The translations under genes and the position numbers were made by a program. Positions 5,189 through 9,611 of a DNA stretch of 9,611 nt are shown here, in pieces. The stretch's first letter is position 1. Each line of letters begins with the position of its first letter. The stretch comes from an uncultured Clostridium sp. GTDB lineage: Bacteria > Bacillota > Clostridia > TANB77 > CAG-508. The stretch spans positions 1-9,611 of the forward strand of contig USQA01000033.1 in assembly GCA_900556695.1 (NCBI GenBank), read 5' to 3'. The notes under the pieces are model-generated. The model was not told the origin of the DNA. It ran no database searches and was given only the letters and a program-made list of their open reading frames with translations.

Positions 5189-5524
5189 TCATGCAGAAAT
5201 TATCTTACATGAATTATCAGAATCTAACTCGAATAAAATTTTTCCTTCTTCAGCTTCCTTCTGAAATCTTTCGAGCAACTTAGAAGAAATTCTTGTTTTT
5301 TCATAATGCTCACAAATTTCTCTTTTCAAATTAAAAGTTTGCTCTATTGTTTTGTTTCCAACAGTTACCCAAACCCTTACAGGTTTAATTAAAAGATAAT
5401 ATCCATTCCGGGATATTTTAATATAATATCCTTTTCGAGTATATCTTTTTGTTTTTTCATAACTGCCTTGGACTTCAACTGAATTTGAAGGTTCATAAGT
5501 CACACTTAAAAGTCTCGTTTTCAT
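5189..5524 (-). CDS. Unknown protein of 111 aa, second gene of the cupin pair
   Basis: I do not recognise a family. The N-terminal two thirds is predicted to be beta-strand rich (YYIKISRNGYYLLIKPVRVWVTVG, aromatic and basic), followed by a helix (about residues 75-96) and an acidic C-terminal tail (FELDSDNSCKII). There is no signal peptide or membrane segment. AAGGAGGAA lies about 7 bases before the ATG at 5524. The gap to the cupin gene is 37 bases with no terminator, so they are probably one operon from the promoter at 5998-6026. G+C is higher than in the flanking genes, as in the cupin gene, suggesting the two arrived together. A small beta-barrel or ligand-binding fold would fit, but this is a guess. 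Confidence 0.65.
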   Translation of the reverse strand: MKTRLLSVTYEPSNSVEVQGSYEKTKRYTRKGYYIKISRNGYYLLIKPVRVWVTVGNKTIEQTFNLKREICEHYEKTRISSKLLERFQKEAEEGKILFELDSDNSCKIISA

Positions 5525-5561
5525 TATCAGATTCCTCCTTAAAATAAATAAATATTGCTTC

Positions 5562-5930
5562 TTAGATACTTTTCAACTTTTCCGATGAAAATGTATCATC
5601 AATTACAGAAACCGCCTTTTTGCGTGGAAACCTATAAATTGTTACATCAGTTCCTTCTTCAAAGTATACTGTATGTTCCACTCCAGGTTCAATTATGCAA
5701 TAATCAACAGCTTCAGAAGGGATCACAATTTCTTTTTTTCCCTCTTGATCTTGAATGGTGATTTTTGCCTTTCCACTATCAATTTGATACATTTCAAACG
5801 ATTTTTTGTGGACATGTGGAGCTTCCCAACCACTTTTCTTTATATGAAACTGAACTACACAAAGTCTCCGTTTTTCTACAGAAACATCCTCATGTTCCAT
5901 AATTTCTGTTAAATTGTCTCCAAGTCTCAT
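5562..5930 (-). CDS. Small single-domain cupin protein (122 aa)
   Basis: Both cupin motifs are visible. Motif 1 is H39-V-H41-x4-E46-x6-G53, motif 2 is P82-G83-x2-H86. These supply the usual three-histidine/one-glutamate metal site of a beta-barrel cupin. Such small cupins range from sugar or acid isomerases and dioxygenases to ligand sensors; nothing here selects a substrate. GGAGG lies 8 bases before the ATG at 5930. It leads a two-gene operon with the 111-residue protein. Its leader contains an 8-bp hairpin. Three 60-base lines counted by hand inside the gene total 63 G+C of 180 (35%), against 8 of 60 in a line of the DUF4364 gene and 14 of 60 in a line of the metallopeptidase, so a foreign origin is plausible. 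Confidence 0.85.
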   Translation of the reverse strand: MRLGDNLTEIMEHEDVSVEKRRLCVVQFHIKKSGWEAPHVHKKSFEMYQIDSGKAKITIQDQEGKKEIVIPSEAVDYCIIEPGVEHTVYFEEGTDVTIYRFPRKKAVSVIDDTFSSEKLKSI

Positions 5931-5956
5931 ATTTATTTACCTCCTTAAGATAATTG

Positions 5957-5977
5957 TGCAGATATAAACTATCTGCA
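5957..5977 (-). promoter_or_regulatory. Hairpin/palindrome in the cupin leader
   Basis: TGCAGATA and TATCTGCA form a perfect 8-bp inverted repeat with a 5-base spacer, between the promoter and the ribosome site. It could be an operator for a dimeric repressor or an mRNA leader hairpin. No T run follows, so it is not a terminator. Confidence 0.45.
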
Positions 5978-5997
5978 ATTTTATAGTGTCTTTTTCT

Positions 5998-6026
5998 ATT
6001 ATACCACATAAGTCACCATAATGCAA
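5998..6026 (-). promoter_or_regulatory. Promoter of the cupin operon
   Basis: On the minus strand TTGCAT (6026-6021), 17 bases, then TATAAT (6003-5998) preceded by TGG, an extended -10. It is divergent from the DUF4364 promoter at 6057-6085; the two -35 elements lie about 30 bases apart. Confidence 0.8.
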
Positions 6027-6056
6027 TTTTTATAACCATTATGTTTTTGTTAAATA

Positions 6057-6085
6057 TTTACTTTTATAATAAACTATGATATAAT
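6057..6085 (+). promoter_or_regulatory. Promoter of the DUF4364 gene
   Basis: TTTACT (6057-6062), 17 bases, then TATAAT (6080-6085) preceded by TGA, an extended -10. The leader to the ATG at 6116 is about 24 bases and carries AAGGAG. Confidence 0.75.
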
Positions 6086-6115
6086 AAGCAAAAATCAAAG
6101 TAAGGAGTGCTATTT

Positions 6116-6661
6116 ATGAGTTCAAATTCAAATAATACTACTACTTTGGCTGAAAATAAAGTGTTAATATTATATATACTAAATAGAATTGATAAAGATA
6201 TAAAACAAGATGATTTATTCCAAATTATCACTTCTATTAATCAAATTAATTATTTTTATTTTAAACAATTATTAACAGATTTAATTGATTCCAAATTAGT
6301 AGGAACTTATACAAAAGAGGAAGAATCAGTAATAAAAATAACTTCTGATGGAAAAAATGCATATACTCTTACAAAAGATATATTGCCTGGAATCATGAAA
6401 CTTAAGGCAGATAACATATTTGAAAAAGAATTTCATATGATTGAACAAGCAGCTTCTATTTCTGCTGAATTCATTCCTAAAAATGAAAATGATTATACTA
6501 TAAAATGCAAAGTAATTGAAAATAACGAGACAATATTTGAAGTTAAAACTTTTGCTGGTTCAAGAGATAGAGCTAAACGTATTGTTGATAATTGGAATAA
6601 AAATGCTAATAAGATTTATCCTAAAATCTTAAATTTATTATTAGATGATAAAACAAATTAA
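6116..6661 (+). CDS. DUF4364 family winged-helix protein (181 aa)
   Basis: The product matches the DUF4364 pattern of Clostridia: a short polar N-terminus, then a winged helix at about residues 10-80 (NKVLILYILNRIDKDIKQDDL, NYFYFKQLLTDLIDSKLV, followed by a wing and ITSDGKNAYTL), a linker helix and a C-terminal alpha/beta part with TFAGSRDRAKRIVDNW. The fold implies DNA binding, but the family has no assigned function. The start is ATG at 6116, with AGGAG 8 bases upstream; an in-frame GTG at 6107 overlaps that ribosome site and is unlikely. It is a monocistronic gene with its own promoter and terminator, divergent from the cupin operon, so it might regulate that pair. Very low G+C and chromosomal character. 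Confidence 0.85.
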   Translation: MSSNSNNTTTLAENKVLILYILNRIDKDIKQDDLFQIITSINQINYFYFKQLLTDLIDSKLVGTYTKEEESVIKITSDGKNAYTLTKDILPGIMKLKADNIFEKEFHMIEQAASISAEFIPKNENDYTIKCKVIENNETIFEVKTFAGSRDRAKRIVDNWNKNANKIYPKILNLLLDDKTN

Positions 6662-6665
6662 AGTA

Positions 6666-6690
6666 AAAAACTTCCTAAGTGGAAGTTTTT
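6666..6690. terminator. Bidirectional terminator
   Basis: AAAAACTTCC and GGAAGTTTTT form a perfect 10-bp stem with a 5-base loop, 5 bases after the DUF4364 stop. T runs appear in both orientations, so it ends the DUF4364 gene and can also stop the convergent minus-strand operon that ends at 6795. Confidence 0.9.
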
Positions 6691-6794
6691 ATTTTTATCT
6701 TATTATACATATTAGAGAAAAAATTAAAATTCTTGTAATAACACTTAAATACATATTATAATTTATACTTTTTATTCCTATTTTATTAATTTTA

Positions 6795-7372
6795 TCAAAC
6801 AACAATCTTTTTTATTTCTTCTTTTGTTGATATTTGTTTTTCTTCCATATATTCTTTTGCCAAATATCTTGCTTTTATCATTGCATCATTTTCTAAGTAC
6901 ATTCTTACCATATAATATACTAAGCTAAATAAGAATAATATATTTAAAAACATCATTTTATATGGTAATATTTTAAAAAATGCTAATATACATATTGTAA
7001 TAAAATATAATAAATATATGTTTGAAAACACAAAATTAATAGTTTTCTGTCTTGCACAGAATGTAAACATTCATGCGCAATTGTTTGTAGTCTTGTATAT
7101 GTTTTTTGAATATTTGCAATTGAAATCTTATTTGTTACTGCTATATATAAACTTGCTTCACTTTGTTGATTTTCTTCAATTTTTACGTTTTCATTGTTTA
7201 ATTTTTTCAAATAACTTTTACATATTTCAATATTGCTAGGATACTTTGAAGCTATTTTATCTAATTCTTCATCTTCTCCTATTTTCTTTAATTTTTTTAT
7301 ATTATAGTTAAATATAAATTTTAGTACTATTGTTAATAAAATTAAAATTATTGTTGTAATTATAAATTCCAT
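6795..7372 (-). pseudogene. Membrane HExxH zinc metallopeptidase, split by a one-base frameshift
   Basis: Two overlapping frames together encode one protein. The first (7372-6983) has an N-terminal membrane helix (residues 3-22), a soluble region, the segment SLYIAVTNKISIANI and the zinc motif H100-E-C-L-H104. Soon after, at SVQDRK, the useful reading moves to another frame, which carries on with TINFVFSNIYLLYFI, two or three more membrane helices and a charged tail (KARYLAKEYMEEKQ) to the stop at 6795. Adding one A to the A run corresponding to 7043-7046 restores a continuous product of about 192 residues. AAGGAG lies 9 bases before the ATG at 7372. It is the last gene of the ybeY-led cluster. 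The break may be real, or a homopolymer error in the assembly; without it the gene would be an intact integral-membrane peptidase. Confidence 0.75.
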
Positions 7373-7434
7373 ATATTTTTCTCCTTGTTTATATATTACG
7401 ACAATTATTTTACAATCCTATAATTTTATTAATC

Positions 7435-7770
7435 TTATTTGATTACATCTTTTATTGCATCACCAATTATTTTATTTACATCTGCTATTATTATATTAAA
7501 TTTGGTTTCTGCTTCAAAATATTTTTTTGCTTCTTCGTTTTCTATCAATTTCAAATATAAGTTTTCTATTTCTTTTTCTTCTTGTTCATTTCTTGTTCCT
7601 AATTGTATTGATTTTATTTGAACTTCATATCTTTTTTGTTCAAATTCTTGCATTTGAATTTTTAATTCTGTATTTAAATTTAATGCTTGTTTTGCCATTT
7701 TATAATTCACATATTCTTCTGATGATTTTATTTCTTGAGCAAGTTTATTTGCTGTATCATAAATATTCAT
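7435..7770 (-). CDS. YlbF family protein (Com_YlbF, 111 aa)
   Basis: The sequence follows the YlbF/YmcA pattern: an N-terminal MNIYDTANKLAQEIKSSEEY helix, A...L..N.EL in the second helix, a long charged helix (QMQEFEQKRYEVQIKSIQLG) and a C-terminal helix containing FNIIIADVNKIIGDAI. In Bacillus, relatives form the RicA-RicF-RicT (Y-complex) that helps RNase Y mature mRNAs and affects competence, biofilm and sporulation. Many Clostridia carry extra YlbF-like copies of unknown role, so I do not assign a specific symbol. The protein is soluble, all-helical and of normal length. The ATG at 7770 has GGAGGAG within about 15 bases upstream. It lies 40 bases after the DUF3048 gene on the same strand. 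Confidence 0.85.
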   Translation of the reverse strand: MNIYDTANKLAQEIKSSEEYVNYKMAKQALNLNTELKIQMQEFEQKRYEVQIKSIQLGTRNEQEEKEIENLYLKLIENEEAKKYFEAETKFNIIIADVNKIIGDAIKDVIK

Positions 7771-7810
7771 GTTACTTTACTTCTCCTCCTTTACTAGTCT
7801 AAAATATCAC

Positions 7811-8884
7811 CTAATTAGTTGTTTGTGTTGAACCTTCTATTTTTACATTTGCATCTAATGAACATATATTTACAAATGTATTTCCATCATTAACTTGTAT
7901 TTCATTTCCGTTTAAATCTTTATATACTGTTTTTTCATCTCTTGCTGATTTTGTACATTTTATTTTAATTGCTTTTCCTTCTGTAATATAATATCCATCA
8001 AATGTTCCTATATTTTTTAAGCCTTGTCTTCCTTTATTTTCGCTGTCTGATAAAGTATAGTTTTCGCAAAATGTTATAACTATATTTTTAGTTGTAATTG
8101 TTTCTTTAGTATCCCAATCTGTTTGTTTTTTACTTCTTGCATATCTTTCATATACTTTATTTTCAGAATCATACACATATTTTACTGTTTGTAAGTCTGA
8201 ATGTGGTATTGTTATTGTTGTTGCTTCTTCTCCATCTTCTAATTTTACTTCGTCTGTAGTGTATTTTAATACACTTTTTTCTGAAGATGTTGTTCTATAT
8301 TTTTTATTTTTAGCAGAAGCTAATAATTTTTCTGTATTTGTTACAGCATTATGTGGTGCTGCTTTATCTTTTGTTCTCCAAAATGTAACACCATCTTCTG
8401 CAATTCCATTAATATCATTTATGCTATATTTTTTTATGTCTGATTGAGCTTGTGGGCTTTGTCCGAAATGTACATAAATTGCATCATTTTCCATTGCATA
8501 ATCTATAAAATAATGTCTTGCACTTCTAACTGGTCCTATTTTATCTACATCTGCTCCTTTAAATAATGCCATTAATCTTGTTTCTCCACCTTCAACAATT
8601 ATTTCATATATCATATATGCCTTTTGAAGCCCTGCTTGTGGCCATGCGCCATTATGGTTATCTATCATTACTGCAATAGGTCTTTCATCACCTTTAAATA
8701 TTTGTACTTGTTTTTCTTCTTTTTTAGAATTAAATATTATTCCATCACCAGATGATGTCTCCTCATTTTCTCTGTCTTTTAGGATTCTATATCCTAAAAA
8801 AGCTCCACCTGCAATAATTATAAATATTAATAAAACAATTAATGATTTTGCTTTTCCTTTTTTCGCTTTTCTTCTTTTGGCCAT
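7811..8884 (-). CDS. DUF3048 domain membrane-anchored protein (YerB-like, 357 aa)
   Basis: A lysine-rich N-terminus is followed by one membrane helix (about residues 14-32) and then the extracellular DUF3048 domains. The N-terminal domain shows RPIAVMIDNHNGAWPQAGLQKAYMIYE, EGGETRLMALF and the signature IGPVRSARHYF (about 117-126). The C-terminal domain includes WDTKETITTKNIVI and GYYITEGKAIKIKCTK. Bacillus YerB is a lipoprotein of this family with no settled function. This copy has no lipobox cysteine, so it is probably held by the uncleaved signal anchor. GGAGG lies 7 bases before the ATG at 8884. It starts 17 bases after ybeY and is surely co-transcribed with it. Length matches the family. 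Confidence 0.9.
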   Translation of the reverse strand: MAKRRKAKKGKAKSLIVLLIFIIIAGGAFLGYRILKDRENEETSSGDGIIFNSKKEEKQVQIFKGDERPIAVMIDNHNGAWPQAGLQKAYMIYEIIVEGGETRLMALFKGADVDKIGPVRSARHYFIDYAMENDAIYVHFGQSPQAQSDIKKYSINDINGIAEDGVTFWRTKDKAAPHNAVTNTEKLLASAKNKKYRTTSSEKSVLKYTTDEVKLEDGEEATTITIPHSDLQTVKYVYDSENKVYERYARSKKQTDWDTKETITTKNIVITFCENYTLSDSENKGRQGLKNIGTFDGYYITEGKAIKIKCTKSARDEKTVYKDLNGNEIQVNDGNTFVNICSLDANVKIEGSTQTTN

Positions 8885-8900
8885 AAAAACGCCTCCTTTA

Positions 8901-9374
8901 TTAATCTCTTTTTATTTTCAAATCATTTAAAACTTTTTCTTCTTTTGGTCTCATCACTTTTTTATCTTCTTCTTTGATATGATCATATCCCATAAGATGA
9001 TAAAAACCATGTACTATCATATAACTTAGCTCTCTTTCAAAGCTATGTCCATATTCTTCAGCCTGTTCTTGTACTTTTTCAATTGATATTATAATGTCAC
9101 CTAATACATCTTCACAAACATAATCTTTGTTTTTAATTTTGGTTTCTATCTCGTCCTTTTCAAACATAGGAAAAGAAAGCACGTCAGTGGCTTTATCAAT
9201 ATTCCTATATTTCTTATTGATTTCTTTAATATTTTGAGGTGTTGTAAAAGTTATTGTTATATACAACTTTGAATCTAACATATCCTCTTCTTTAAAACAC
9301 TGTTCTAATACTTTCTTTACTATTTCTTCATATTTTTCATTTTCTTGTACATCTTTATATACTATTTCATACAT
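8901..9374 (-). CDS. ybeY: Endoribonuclease YbeY, rRNA maturation factor
   Basis: All landmarks of YbeY (UPF0054) are present: the TDVLSFPM strand (residues 63-70), the LGDIIIS strand (91-97) and the zinc motif H122-G-F-Y-H126-L-M-G-Y-D-H132, with the three zinc-binding histidines intact. YbeY is a metal-dependent cytoplasmic RNase involved in 16S rRNA 3'-end processing and ribosome quality control. At 157 residues it has normal length. The start at 9374 is set by AGGAAG 9 bases upstream. The stop codon of the preceding gene lies only one base before this ATG, so translation is coupled. In many Firmicutes ybeY follows phoH; the upstream gene here does not look like phoH. Confidence 0.95.
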   Translation of the reverse strand: MYEIVYKDVQENEKYEEIVKKVLEQCFKEEDMLDSKLYITITFTTPQNIKEINKKYRNIDKATDVLSFPMFEKDEIETKIKNKDYVCEDVLGDIIISIEKVQEQAEEYGHSFERELSYMIVHGFYHLMGYDHIKEEDKKVMRPKEEKVLNDLKIKRD

Positions 9375-9375
9375 A

Positions 9376-9611
9376 TTATGCTACTTCCTTAACTTTTATG
9401 TATTTTCCTTCTGATTTACATTGATTTTTTATTGTTCTTATTGCATCATAATCTACTAATTTTCTTTTATAATATTTCATAATTTTACTGTAATCAGTTT
9501 TATCTTTGTCTAATTTTTTCATATCATCTTTTATAAATAATATTTCTTTTTGTTTTACATATTCTATAAAATCATTTTCTTTTATTTTTGAAATTTCTTT
9601 ATATTTGTTCC
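9376..9611 (-). CDS. C-terminal part of an unidentified gene upstream of ybeY
   Basis: The frame is open from the right window edge to a TAA at 9378-9376, giving about 77 C-terminal residues. They are very lysine-rich and predicted helical (KDDMKKLDKDKTDYSKIM, then YYKRKLVDYDAIRTIKNQ), ending in KVKEVA. No membrane segment is visible. The operon position next to ybeY would suggest phoH or an HDIG-domain gene, but the residues resemble neither C-terminus that I know. The family is left open because most of the gene lies outside the window. Confidence 0.6.
   Translation of the reverse strand, partial: NKYKEISKIKENDFIEYVKQKEILFIKDDMKKLDKDKTDYSKIMKYYKRKLVDYDAIRTIKNQCKSEGKYIKVKEVA

Noticed and set aside
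7018..7802. Plus-strand hydrophobic open frames opposite the metallopeptidase and YlbF genes
   Set aside because: They are antisense shadows of AT-rich coding sequence, without ribosome sites. The minus-strand genes have clear families and ribosome sites.
1..9611. Transposase or insertion sequence
   Set aside because: I found no transposase-like product and no terminal inverted repeats bounding a gene. The only mobile-element signs are the phage-like genes and the tRNA fragment.

Overview
The window is very AT-rich DNA with strong GGAGG-type ribosome sites, TGn-TATAAT promoters, the standard genetic code (TGA is a stop) and a typical Firmicutes gene set (YlbF family, YbeY, DUF3048, DUF4364, GIY-YIG of the UPF0213 type). 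It most resembles a low-GC Clostridia-like Firmicute; I cannot name a genus.

Positions 1-2575 form an accessory block, read leftwards (minus strand), that looks phage- or integrative-element derived. From right to left: an acidic unknown protein, a small ArpU/RinA-like (sigma-region-4-like) regulator, a 36-residue DUF3789-type membrane miniprotein, a winged-helix replication-initiator-like protein, a second ArpU-like regulator, an extended -10 promoter, and the start of a further gene cut by the window edge. Its right edge is a 46-base 3' fragment of an initiator tRNA-fMet gene (2530-2575), very probably an attachment site, with phased short repeats close by. The transcription unit is interrupted by three terminator-like hairpins: one before the first gene, one inside the second, and one before the second regulator. 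Two of them run directly into the next gene's ribosome site.

Positions 2586-4740 hold a CYTH-domain protein and a Nudix hydrolase, probably one operon from a clear promoter at 3744-3772. Upstream is the remnant of a secreted or membrane-anchored Big2-domain protein whose 5' end is broken. Positions 4784-5086 encode a plus-strand GIY-YIG protein. A bidirectional terminator separates it from a minus-strand pair (an unknown 111-residue protein and a cupin) that is visibly richer in G+C than its surroundings. A divergent promoter region (5998-6085) drives the cupin pair to the left and a DUF4364 winged-helix regulator to the right.

Positions 6795-9611 look like ordinary chromosomal backbone, all on the minus strand: an unidentified partial gene, ybeY, a DUF3048 membrane-anchored protein, a YlbF-family protein and a membrane HExxH metallopeptidase split by a one-base frameshift. 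The most noteworthy points are the tRNA-fMet scar, the terminator-then-ribosome-site layout in the phage-like operon, the pair of paralogous regulators, and the two broken genes.
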